The translations under genes and the position numbers were made by a program. Positions 1 through 5,781 of a stretch of 6,096 bases of DNA are shown here, piece after piece. Position 1 is the first letter of the stretch, and every line of letters begins with the position of its first letter. The stretch is from an uncultured Polymorphobacter sp. (GTDB lineage: Bacteria > Pseudomonadota > Alphaproteobacteria > Sphingomonadales > Sphingomonadaceae): NCBI GenBank assembly GCA_937894055.1, contig CALDHQ010000025.1, positions 1 to 6,096 of the forward strand, given 5' to 3'. Under the pieces are notes generated by a model. The model did no database searches, was not told the origin of the DNA, and saw nothing but the letters and a program-made list of their open reading frames with translations.

Positions 1-1293
1 ACCTGCTTCGGCACGCGCCACCAGCACGTCCTGCGTGTTCGACGCACGCAGCAGCCACCAGCCATCGGCGGTGGTGACGCGTGCGCCGTCGGTGCGGTCG
101 ACGGTGGCGCCACTTGCCGCCAGCCGCGCCAGTACTTCGTCGATGACGACGAACTTGCGTTCTTCCGAGCACGGGAAGCGCAGCTCGGGGGTGTTGATCA
201 TGACCGGCATCGCGTCCTTCAATGCGGTCAGCGAGCCGCCGAGCGCACTGACCGCGCGGATCAGGCGGACGGCCGCATAGATGCCGTCATCGAAGCCGTA
301 ATAGTCGTGCTTGAAGAAGATGTGGCCGCTCATTTCGCCGGCCAGCGGTGCGCCGATTTCCTGCATCTTGGCCTTGATGTGGCTGTGGCCGGTCTTCCAC
401 ATCAGCGGCGTGCCGCCGAGTTCGGCGATACGGTCGAACAACGCGCGGCTGGCCTTGACGTCGCCGATGATCGTCGCGCCGGGCAGTTCCTTCAGTACCG
501 GCTCCGCCAGGATACCGAGCAACTGGTCACCCCAGACAACGCGGCCCTGCGAATCGATGGCGCCGAGGCGGTCACCGTCGCCGTCGAACGCCAGCCCGAA
601 GTCGAGGCCGTTTTCGGCGACGACGCGCTTGAGGTCTTCAAGATTGGCTTCGTCGGTCGGGTCGGGGTGGTGGTTGGGGAAATTGCCATCGACATCGGTG
701 AACATCGTGATGTGCTTGCCGGGCAGCCGCTTGACGAGCTTTTCGATGACCGGCCCGGCGACGCCGTTGCCGCAGTCCCAGGCGATGTTGAACGGCTTTG
801 CATCATAGCCCTGCACCAGCCGGTCGACATAGCGGTCCATGATGTCGACATGCTCGCTGCCCCCAGTGCCGCTTTCCCAGTCGCCGCTGGCGGCCAGCAC
901 GCCAAGGTCGCGGATGTCGGCGCCGAAGAACGGCTTGTGGCCGAGCATCATCTTGAAGCCATTATAGTCGGGCGGATTGTGCGAGCCGGTGATCATCACG
1001 CCGCCGTCGCAGCCCAGTTCATAGACCGCGTAATACAGCATCGGCGTCGGCCCGACACCGACGCGCACCGCATCGATACCCACCGCGTTGAGCCCTTCGA
1101 CCAGCGCGGCTTCGAGCCCCGGTGACGACAGCCGGCCGTCAAAGCCCACCGCGACGCGCTTGCCGCCGTTGCGGCGGACGCGGGTGCCGAAGCTGCGGCC
1201 GATGGCGGCGGCGTCGGCCTCCCCCAGCGTTTTGCCGATGATGCCGCGGATGTCATATTCGCGCAGCGTGGTGGGGTCGAAATTGTGCGTCAT
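1..1293 (-). CDS. pgmG: Phosphomannomutase/phosphoglucomutase, C-terminus cut by window edge
   Basis: Cytoplasmic alpha-D-phosphohexomutase that interconverts mannose 1-/6-phosphate and glucose 1-/6-phosphate, feeding GDP-mannose and UDP-glucose for exopolysaccharide and lipopolysaccharide. The visible 431 residues (starting [20 protein letters not shown]) carry all four family motifs in order: the phosphoserine loop TGSHNP with catalytic Ser104, the metal loop DGDGDR (Asp237, Asp239, Asp241), the sugar-specificity loop GEMSGH (319-324), and the phosphate-binding RASNT (416-420). These lie within about five residues of the positions known in Pseudomonas aeruginosa AlgC. Relatives are about 460 residues long, so only some 30 are missing beyond base 1. 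The ATG is supported by GGAG seven bases upstream. It follows the J-protein gene by 45 bases and is probably co-transcribed with it and mipZ. The family is certain; the dual substrate range and the symbol pgmG rest on homology to sphingomonad enzymes. Confidence 0.95.
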   Translation of the reverse strand, partial: MTHNFDPTTLREYDIRGIIGKTLGEADAAAIGRSFGTRVRRNGGKRVAVGFDGRLSSPGLEAALVEGLNAVGIDAVRVGVGPTPMLYYAVYELGCDGGVMITGSHNPPDYNGFKMMLGHKPFFGADIRDLGVLAASGDWESGTGGSEHVDIMDRYVDRLVQGYDAKPFNIAWDCGNGVAGPVIEKLVKRLPGKHITMFTDVDGNFPNHHPDPTDEANLEDLKRVVAENGLDFGLAFDGDGDRLGAIDSQGRVVWGDQLLGILAEPVLKELPGATIIGDVKASRALFDRIAELGGTPLMWKTGHSHIKAKMQEIGAPLAGEMSGHIFFKHDYYGFDDGIYAAVRLIRAVSALGGSLTALKDAMPVMINTPELRFPCSEERKFVVIDEVLARLAASGATVDRTDGARVTTADGWWLLRASNTQDVLVARAEAG

Positions 1294-1300
1294 GATCGGG

Positions 1301-1304
1301 CTCC
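1301..1304 (-). promoter_or_regulatory. Ribosome binding site of pgmG
   Basis: Reading the minus strand, GGAG lies seven bases before the ATG at 1293-1291. It fixes the start at this ATG, which also gives the expected N-terminus ending in the conserved EYDIRG. Confidence 0.7.
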
Positions 1305-1338
1305 GGGGGGAAAGCTGGGCCTCCCCTAAAGCAAAGCC

Positions 1339-1752
1339 TCAGTCGTCCGCAAGCTGGCCAAGCAGCAAGTCGCGCGCCGCCGTCAGTTTTGTCGCCAGCT
1401 CGGCGTCACCGCCGGCATCGGGATGCGCGCTGGCGATCTGCAAGCGCCAGGCGGTGCGAATCGTCGCGGCATTGGCATCGGGGCCGACGCCGAGCAGCGC
1501 GCGCGCCGCGGCGAGATCGGCGGCGCGGCGCGCGCCGTCACGTTGCGCCGCCAGCCTGGGTTGGCCGAACCACCAAAGCGCAGCAGCAGCGCCGACAAGC
1601 ACCGCAAAGCCGATGCGCCCGGTTTCGAGCATCCGCAGCGCCAGCAACGCCAGCCCGCCGCCGATGAGCACGCGCTGAAGGTTGGGCAGCAGCTCGCCGC
1701 GCTGGTGCATCCACCACGCCAGGCCGAGCGCGAGCAGCAGCGCGATGAGCAT
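1339..1752 (-). CDS. Small membrane-anchored J-domain (Tim14/Pam18-like) protein
   Basis: A 137-residue protein. Hydrophobic stretches lie at about residues 2-15, 28-42 and 47-63 and a short J domain at about 80-132. The J domain reads AARALLGVGPDANAATIRTA, then a helix, then the HPD tripeptide at 110-112 within AHPDAGG, and ends TAARDLLLGQL. J proteins stimulate ATP hydrolysis by a DnaK-type Hsp70 through HPD. This layout (membrane segments first, compact J domain with HPD followed by Gly-Gly, no Gly/Phe or zinc region) resembles the alphaproteobacterial relatives of mitochondrial Tim14/Pam18. The J domain probably faces the cytoplasm and recruits DnaK to the membrane, which is inference. 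The ATG is three bases past the mipZ stop with no clear Shine-Dalgarno, suggesting translational coupling. Family assignment is good; client and biological role are unknown. Confidence 0.85.
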   Translation of the reverse strand: MLIALLLALGLAWWMHQRGELLPNLQRVLIGGGLALLALRMLETGRIGFAVLVGAAAALWWFGQPRLAAQRDGARRAADLAAARALLGVGPDANAATIRTAWRLQIASAHPDAGGDAELATKLTAARDLLLGQLADD

Positions 1753-1755
1753 GGC

Positions 1756-2586
1756 TCAGGCGGCTTGCGGGGCGGCGTGCGCATCCCAGCGCGGCAGCGC
1801 CAGTGCGGTGACCAGCGCGCGCAATTCCGCACGCGCCGCGACATGGCTCAGCGAGAAATCCTCGAGCACCGCCATGTCGAGAAGCGTAAGTCCGCGCGGG
1901 AAAAGTTCGCGGAAGATGACGCGCTCGGACAGCCCCGGCACGACGCGGAAGCCGACGCGCTTGGCCAGTTCCTCGAGCGCCCCACCAACGCGCCGCGTAT
2001 TGCGCGCATCGAGTGTCGACAGGCGGTTGCGCAGCACCACCCAGTCGACGGTGCCGCCATCGGTGCGGGCGCGGGCCTTGCGCGCGTCCCAGATCATTTC
2101 TGCGTAGAAGCTCGGTTTCTTGACCTTGTAGCTGTCCATGTCGACCTGGCCGATCAGGTCGAAATCGACGAAGCTGTCGTTCATCGGCGTCACCACCGTA
2201 TCAGCCACCGCGAGTGCGGCGCGCCCCAGCGCCGAATCGCGCCCCGGCGTATCGATGACGATGAAGTCATGCCCCGCCCACGCGGCCAGCTGCGCCGCCA
2301 GCGCCGCAGTGTCGGTCGCCGGGTCGAGATCGGGGATGACGGCGACATCGGGTGCCAACAGCGTGACGTCGCGGCGCTTGGCGAACGCCGCGCGGTTTTC
2401 GAGGTAGCGCGCCACCGTCGACTGGCGCGCATCGAGGTCGATGACCCCGACCTTGAAGCCGGCATAGGTCAGCGCCACGGCAATGTGCATCGCCGTCGTC
2501 GATTTGCCCGAACCGCCCTTTTCGTTGCCCAGCACGATGTGATGCGCGCGGGCAGGCTGTACGTCGCTGGCAGCGGATTCCGACAT
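1756..2586 (-). CDS. mipZ: MipZ, division-plane positioning ParA-type ATPase
   Basis: A 276-residue P-loop ATPase of the MinD/ParA group. In Caulobacter, MipZ binds ParB at the poles, forms a gradient, and inhibits FtsZ polymerisation away from midcell. Visible motifs are the deviant Walker A KGGSGKST (23-30, with signature Lys23 and Lys28), the A-prime segment DLDARQ (50-55, with Asp52 matching Caulobacter hydrolysis residue Asp42), and Walker B VIDTPG (110-115). MipZ-specific blocks also match Caulobacter MipZ closely: TPMNDSFVDFD (133-143), DWVVLRNRLS (181-190), LAKRVGFR (207-214) and FRELFPRGLTLLD (225-237). The N-terminus is about ten residues longer than the Caulobacter protein. The start ATG has only a weak G-rich tract (GGGGGG) upstream. 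It is the first gene of a minus-strand unit and is divergent from panC. Confidence 0.95.
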   Translation of the reverse strand: MSESAASDVQPARAHHIVLGNEKGGSGKSTTAMHIAVALTYAGFKVGVIDLDARQSTVARYLENRAAFAKRRDVTLLAPDVAVIPDLDPATDTAALAAQLAAWAGHDFIVIDTPGRDSALGRAALAVADTVVTPMNDSFVDFDLIGQVDMDSYKVKKPSFYAEMIWDARKARARTDGGTVDWVVLRNRLSTLDARNTRRVGGALEELAKRVGFRVVPGLSERVIFRELFPRGLTLLDMAVLEDFSLSHVAARAELRALVTALALPRWDAHAAPQAA

Positions 2587-2705
2587 TTTGGGTTAGCCCC
2601 CCGAACTTAGGTCTTGATTAGTCGGCGGTGTTTCGGACACCGGTGTGAAATAGTCAATTGATGCGGCGCGTCATGTGCGCCAAACCCGGTGTTGCGGAGA
2701 AGCAT
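2587..2705. promoter_or_regulatory. Divergent mipZ-panC intergenic region with inverted repeats
   Basis: This 119-base spacer must hold the promoters of both mipZ (leftward) and panC (rightward). An inverted repeat CGGTGT (2626-2631) / ACACCG (2637-2642) with loop TTCGG overlaps the perfect 10-bp palindrome ACACCGGTGT (2637-2646), so three related half-sites stand in a row. TTAG-N7-TTAG at 2607-2621 is a two-mismatch relative of the CtrA box TTAA-N7-TTAA. A leftward TTGACT hexamer (complement of 2652-2657) has no convincing -10 partner at 16-18 bases, so I do not place a promoter. The structures are read directly; regulatory meaning is inference. Confidence 0.45.
2696..2699 (+). promoter_or_regulatory. 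Ribosome binding site deciding the panC start
   Basis: GGAG, followed by AAGCAT, sits six bases before the TTG at 2706. This favours that TTG over the in-frame upstream TTG/ATG pair at 2658/2661, which would add 15-16 residues absent from typical PanC proteins and has no comparable Shine-Dalgarno. Confidence 0.65.
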
Positions 2706-3575
2706 TTGTCACAATCCCTCCCCATAGTCCGCTCGGTCAGCGAGCTGCGTGCGCGGGTCGCCGGTTGGCGCAGTGCGCATCGCCGCATTGCGCTGGTGCC
2801 GACGATGGGCGCGCTGCACGCCGGCCATCTCGCGCTGGTGACCGCAGCGCGTGAACGGGCCGACCGCGTCGTCGCCTCGATTTTCGTCAACCCGCGCCAG
2901 TTCGGCCCCGCCGAAGACCTTGACCGCTACCCGCGCGACGAGGCCGGCGATGTCGCCAAGCTGGCGAGCGTCGGCTGCGACCTCGTCTATGCCCCCACCG
3001 TCGAGGTCATGTACCCGCCGGGCTTCGGGACGCGCGTGCTAATCGACCGGCTCGGCGACGGGCTGTGCGGCGCGGCGCGGCCCGGGCATTTCGACGGCGT
3101 CGGCATCGTCGTCACCAAGCTGCTGACACAGGCGCAGCCCGACCTGGCGCTGTTCGGCGAAAAGGACTGGCAGCAGCTGGCGATCATCCGGCGACTGGTC
3201 GCCGATCTCGATCTGCCCGTCGAAGTCGATGGCGTGCCGATTGTGCGCGACACCGACGGCCTCGCGCTGTCATCGCGCAACCTCTACCTCAGCACCGAAG
3301 ACCGCCAGCGCGCACTGGCACTGCCGCAGGCACTCGGCCGCGCGGTCGCTGCCATCACGGCCGGTGCGCCAGTCGCCGCGACGCTGGCGGACGCTCGCGC
3401 CGCATTGACCGCCGGTGGCTTCGGCAAGATTGACTATGTCGAGCTCGTCGATGCTGCGTCCCTGGAGCCGCTCGACCGGCTCGACCCCGGTGCGCCGCCG
3501 GCGCGGCTGTGTGCGGCGGCAATCATCGGCGCGACGCGGCTGATCGACAATTTCGCTGTGGTGCGACCGGCGTGA
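2706..3575 (+). CDS. panC: Pantothenate synthetase (pantoate--beta-alanine ligase)
   Basis: Cytoplasmic enzyme that joins D-pantoate and beta-alanine using ATP, via a pantoyl-adenylate, in the pathway to coenzyme A. From the TTG start it has 289 residues, close to the usual 280-285, beginning MSQSLPIVRSVSELRARV. Motifs in order: PTMGALHAGHL (32-42), the HIGH-type ATP loop with His38 and His41; SIFVNPRQFGP (58-68); GLCGAARPGHFDGV (119-132); LFGEKDWQQL (149-158); and the KMSKS-like ALSSRN (187-192). The C-terminal substrate-lid domain ends TRLIDNFAVVRPA. No key residue appears missing. An upstream in-frame start at 2658 is possible but less likely. The stop codon overlaps the start of the next gene by four bases, so the two are very probably translated from one mRNA. 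Divergent from mipZ. Confidence 0.96.
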   Translation: MSQSLPIVRSVSELRARVAGWRSAHRRIALVPTMGALHAGHLALVTAARERADRVVASIFVNPRQFGPAEDLDRYPRDEAGDVAKLASVGCDLVYAPTVEVMYPPGFGTRVLIDRLGDGLCGAARPGHFDGVGIVVTKLLTQAQPDLALFGEKDWQQLAIIRRLVADLDLPVEVDGVPIVRDTDGLALSSRNLYLSTEDRQRALALPQALGRAVAAITAGAPVAATLADARAALTAGGFGKIDYVELVDAASLEPLDRLDPGAPPARLCAAAIIGATRLIDNFAVVRPA

Positions 3576-5389
3576 CAGCAGCGGGGGCGCAAGCGGGGCC
3601 GCCGCGCCCGGTGCTCGGGCTGGCGGTCGGCATCACCGGCCACCGCGCGCTGGATCCCGCCGGGCTGGTGCCGCTGGAAATCCTGATCGGCGAACTGCTG
3701 CGCGAAATCGCCGATGCCGCGCACGACGTCGGGCGCCAGCATGCCAATCTGTTTCACGACACCGTGCCGCGCCTCGTCATGCTGTCGCAGCTCGCGGCGG
3801 GTGCCGACCAGCTCGCGTCGCGCGTCGCGATGGACCATGGCTACCGTCTGCACGCGGTGCTGCCGTTCGCGCATGCCGAATATGGGCACGACTTTGCGCC
3901 GGGCCCGGAGCGCGACAGCTTCGACGAATTGTTCGACCAGTGCGAAAGCTGGTGGCATTTGCCCAACAGCCGCAGCGACGGCGCCACCGGCTATGCGCTC
4001 GCCGGCGAGGCGACGGTGGCGCAGGTCGACGTGTTGATCGCAGTGTGGGACGGCAAGGCATCGCGCGGCCCCGGCGGCACCGCCGACGTCATCGACTATG
4101 CCGTGCGCCGCGGCGTGCCGGTCATCCACATCCCGACCGATCCCGACATTCCGCCGCAAGTGCTGTGGTCGGGACTCGACGGCCTGCCGCCGACGATGCT
4201 GCACCGCGATTCGGTGCCGCAACGCGCGTTGGAACCGCTGGCGATTGCGCGCATCGTCTCGAACCTGCTTGCGCCGCCGAGCGACCCGGCCGAGATCAAG
4301 GCGATCGAACTCTACCTCGGCGAGCACGAGCGCAAGTGGCGGCTGCGCGTCGAATATCCGGCGCTGCTGGCGCTCGCCGGCGTCCGCAAGATGAACCGCT
4401 CGAACTTCATCAGCGCCCCCTATGAAGCGACGACGCGCGCCGACTGGCTGCCCTACCGCGAGGCGCTGGTGAACGCCGGCATCAACACCGGCACCGCGCT
4501 CGATAGCCTCGAAAGATCGTTCAGCTGGAGCGACCGGCTCGCCGACTATTACGCGCAGACCTACCGCTCGGGCAGCCTGTTCAACTTCTTCGCCGCCGCC
4601 ATCGCGGTGACGCTCGCGGTGCTCGGGCTGGTGTTGCCCGCTGCCAAGGTCTGGCTGCTCGGCGGCGAGCTGGTGCTGATCGGCGCGGTCGTCGCCAACA
4701 CCCGCGTCGGCAACGCCCGCGAATGGCACCGCTGCTGGCTCGACTACCGGTTTCTGGCGGAACAGCTGCGGCCGATGCGCAGCCTCAAACTGCTCGGCGC
4801 CGCGACACCACTGATGACCGTCCACCCCAGCGCCAGCGGCTGGGCGCGCTGGACCGACTGGTATGCCTCCGCCGCGTGGCGCGCGATGGGCGCACCGCCG
4901 AGCCTCAAGGACCAGGCGGCGCTCGAAACCGTCGCCGAACACATCGCCGCCGAGGAAGTCGATCCGCAGATTTCGTACAACCATGTCAACGCGCACCGCA
5001 TGCACCACCTCGACCACCGCCTCCACGAGATCGGCAACCGGCTGTTCATTGCGACGGTCATCGCCGGGCTGGTGATCATGGCGGCGATCATTACCCACGC
5101 CGAATGGCTGCTGCCGTTCAAGGTGCCGCTCGGCGTGCTGACCGCGGTGCTGCCGACACTGGGCTCGGCGGTGTTCGGCATGCGCGGCCAGGGCGACTTC
5201 GCCGGCGCCGCCCGGCGTTCGGCCGAGACGGCAGATGCGCTCGAACGCTCGACACTGCGCCTGCGCGAACGCCCGATCGAACTGCCCAGTGCGGCGCGGG
5301 CCACCGAGGATGCCGCGGTGACGATGCTCGCCGACCTTGGTGCGTGGCGCACCAGCTTCAGCGACAAAAAACTCGCCATACCGGCATAG
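3572..5389 (+). CDS. SLOG-like nucleotide-binding domain fused to two 2-TM (SLATT-like) modules
   Basis: A 605-residue protein that I recognise by domain style, not by name. Residues 1-235 look like a SLOG-type Rossmann fold: strand and loop VGITGHRAL (19-27), LSQLAAGADQLA (71-82), VLPFAHAEYG (96-105), LAGEATVAQVDVLIAVWDG (143-161), the glycine loop GPGGTADVIDYA (166-177) and strand GVPVIHI (181-187). A mainly helical linker ends SDRLADYYAQTYRSG, followed by hydrophobic hairpin 1 (336-356, 360-377), YRFLAEQLR (392-400), a long charged segment, and hairpin 2 (491-508, 518-537) with a helical tail. This resembles SLATT (SMODS and SLOG-associating 2TM effector) proteins, predicted to respond to a nucleotide signal by acting at the membrane. 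The GTG start overlaps the panC stop as GTGA. No Shine-Dalgarno is evident, so coupling is likely; an in-frame GTG at 3509 would add 21 residues inside panC. No signal peptide. No cyclase, TIR or nuclease neighbour is present. Ligand and function are unknown. Confidence 0.75.
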   Translation: MTAAGAQAGPPRPVLGLAVGITGHRALDPAGLVPLEILIGELLREIADAAHDVGRQHANLFHDTVPRLVMLSQLAAGADQLASRVAMDHGYRLHAVLPFAHAEYGHDFAPGPERDSFDELFDQCESWWHLPNSRSDGATGYALAGEATVAQVDVLIAVWDGKASRGPGGTADVIDYAVRRGVPVIHIPTDPDIPPQVLWSGLDGLPPTMLHRDSVPQRALEPLAIARIVSNLLAPPSDPAEIKAIELYLGEHERKWRLRVEYPALLALAGVRKMNRSNFISAPYEATTRADWLPYREALVNAGINTGTALDSLERSFSWSDRLADYYAQTYRSGSLFNFFAAAIAVTLAVLGLVLPAAKVWLLGGELVLIGAVVANTRVGNAREWHRCWLDYRFLAEQLRPMRSLKLLGAATPLMTVHPSASGWARWTDWYASAAWRAMGAPPSLKDQAALETVAEHIAAEEVDPQISYNHVNAHRMHHLDHRLHEIGNRLFIATVIAGLVIMAAIITHAEWLLPFKVPLGVLTAVLPTLGSAVFGMRGQGDFAGAARRSAETADALERSTLRLRERPIELPSAARATEDAAVTMLADLGAWRTSFSDKKLAIPA

Positions 5390-5399
5390 CGCCCGCCTT

Positions 5400-5458
5400 C
5401 CCTCTCCCTCGAGGGGAGAGGGCGACTCGCGCGGCACGCGCGGCGGGGTGAGGGTGGA
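5400..5458. repeat. Palindromic dispersed-repeat element downstream of the SLOG-like gene; possible terminator
   Basis: A 9-bp perfect stem CCCTCTCCC (5400-5408) / GGGAGAGGG (5414-5422) with loop TCGAG is followed by a second stem CGCGCG (5428-5433) / CGCGCG (5437-5442) with loop GCA, then GGGGTGAGGGTGG. CCCTCTCCC...GGGAGAGGG followed by GGGGTGAGGG is a familiar dispersed intergenic repeat of GC-rich proteobacteria. Read in reverse it gives the well-known spurious peptide SPSPLEGEGR. Its position 11 bases after a stop codon would suit a transcription terminator or an mRNA 3-prime stabiliser, but no T tract follows. Copy number in this genome cannot be seen from one window. Confidence 0.65.
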
Positions 5459-5481
5459 GCAACACACACCAACGCCCGGTT

Positions 5482-5519
5482 TGTCTCTCGACTTCGCTCG
5501 GGATGAGCGAGGTAGGACA
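5482..5519. repeat. Second palindromic repeat unit (sphingomonad-style)
   Basis: ACTTCGCTC (5491-5499) pairs with GAGCGAGGT (5505-5513) across loop GGGAT, with one G-T wobble. Outer TGTC (5482-5485) and GACA (5516-5519) extend the symmetry. The core CTCGACTTCGCTCGGGATGA recalls a dispersed repeat I associate with sphingomonad intergenic regions, often near gene ends. The pairing is read directly; the repeat-family claim is from memory and would need genome-wide counting. Confidence 0.5.
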
Positions 5520-5590
5520 TTATTGGCAGGTCAACGGGCAGCGTCACACTTGGGCCACCCTCGGCAATCTGGTCAGTCTTTACGGGTGTA

Positions 5591-5615
5591 CGGGGTTTGC
5601 GAAAAATGCACCCCG
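5591..5615 (+). other. Small imperfect hairpin
   Basis: CGGGG (5591-5595) pairs with CCCCG (5611-5615), and inside it TGC (5598-5600) pairs with GCA (5608-5610), leaving two bulged T and loop GAAAAAT. It is not followed by a T tract. It could be a structured RNA piece or chance in GC-rich DNA. Confidence 0.3.
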
Positions 5616-5639
5616 GCAACCCGATGGCCCGTGTATCGG

Positions 5640-5668
5640 ATTATATCTTTTAATATCATATATTTAAT
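5640..5668. other. AT-rich island upstream of the promoter region
   Basis: 27 of 29 bases are A or T, in a window that is otherwise strongly GC-rich. It lies just upstream of the TTGACT hexamer at 5690, where an UP element, an easily melted or bent site, or a nucleoid-protein binding site would sit. No promoter hexamer pair is clear within it. Confidence 0.5.
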
Positions 5669-5689
5669 GCATCAGAATCGGCACCTGCC

Positions 5690-5720
5690 TTGACTCGATA
5701 GTTTGATATCAAACTATACC
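5690..5720 (+). promoter_or_regulatory. Candidate sigma70-type promoter enclosing an operator
   Basis: TTGACT (5690-5695) matches the -35 consensus at five of six positions. TATACC (5715-5720) is a four-of-six -10 match, with a 19-base spacer that is longer than the ideal 17. The 20-bp palindrome at 5698-5717 fills the spacer and overlaps the -10, the usual arrangement for repression. Transcription would start about 55 bases before the acetyltransferase ATG. Confidence 0.4.
5698..5717. promoter_or_regulatory. Perfect 20-bp palindrome, candidate operator
   Basis: Half-site ATAGTTTGAT (5698-5707) is followed directly by its exact complement ATCAAACTAT (5708-5717), with no loop. A 10+10 perfect match in GC-rich DNA is very unlikely by chance, and an 18-20 bp gapless AT-rich palindrome is typical of dimeric regulators such as the MarR family. 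No regulator gene is in the window, so the binding protein is unknown. Confidence 0.65.
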
Positions 5721-5738
5721 GTGCACAGTTTCTGCACG
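5720..5738. promoter_or_regulatory. Short inverted repeat next to the operator
   Basis: CGTGCA (5720-5725) and TGCACG (5733-5738) are exact complements around a 7-base spacer. It could be a second protein-binding site or a small hairpin in the leader if transcription begins at the upstream promoter. Confidence 0.3.
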
Positions 5739-5747
5739 CCCCGAATC

Positions 5748-5775
5748 TTGCCACGACCCCCGCATCGCCTATCAT
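5748..5775 (+). promoter_or_regulatory. Candidate promoter for a leaderless acetyltransferase mRNA
   Basis: TTGCCA (5748-5753) and TATCAT (5770-5775) are separated by 16 bases and match the -35 and -10 consensus moderately. A start six to seven bases after the -10 would fall on the A of the ATG at 5782. The segment before that ATG is C-rich with no Shine-Dalgarno, which fits a leaderless transcript, a common form in Alphaproteobacteria. This is inference from spacing and motifs. Confidence 0.4.
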
Positions 5776-5781
5776 CCCCCC

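Larger units (their letters stand above)
5390..5781. other. Gene-free spacer before the acetyltransferase gene
   Basis: This 392-base stretch has no credible reading frame. Its left half carries two repeat-like palindromic units (5400-5458 and 5482-5519), its middle a small hairpin and an AT-rich island, and its right half an operator-like palindrome and two promoter-like hexamer pairs. These are listed separately. I see no tRNA and no riboswitch that I recognise. Confidence 0.7.

Noticed and set aside
307..1125. Plus-strand open frame (272 codons) opposite pgmG
   Set aside because: The minus strand encodes every motif of the phosphohexomutase family; the antisense product matches nothing and reflects GC-rich third positions.
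1423..2610. Plus-strand open frame (395 codons) opposite mipZ and the J-protein gene
   Set aside because: It spans two well-supported minus-strand genes and their junction, and its product shows the R/H/Q-rich composition typical of antisense shadows.
5400..5442. Rho-independent terminator
   Set aside because: The 9-bp stem is strong but is followed by GC-rich sequence, not a T tract, so I list it as a repeat with only possible terminator activity.
3434..5467. Long minus-strand open frame (677 codons) opposite the SLOG-like gene
   Set aside because: Its translation is dominated by R, H, A, G and Q with no domain motif or membrane segment, and its start lies in the SPSPLEGEG repeat peptide. 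It is the complement shadow of a GC-rich gene whose plus-strand product has clear folds and TM helices.
4744..5619. Minus-strand open frame (291 codons) running from the spacer into the SLOG-like gene
   Set aside because: It crosses both repeat units and a real gene, has a low-complexity Ser/Arg/Ala product, and shows no recognisable start region.
5591..5635. Riboswitch or small RNA
   Set aside because: Only one short imperfect hairpin is present, and no known aptamer consensus can be recognised.
5337..5693. Plus-strand 118-codon frame across the repeats and spacer
   Set aside because: It starts inside the SLOG-like gene in another frame, reads through palindromic repeats, and has no ribosome binding site or domain.
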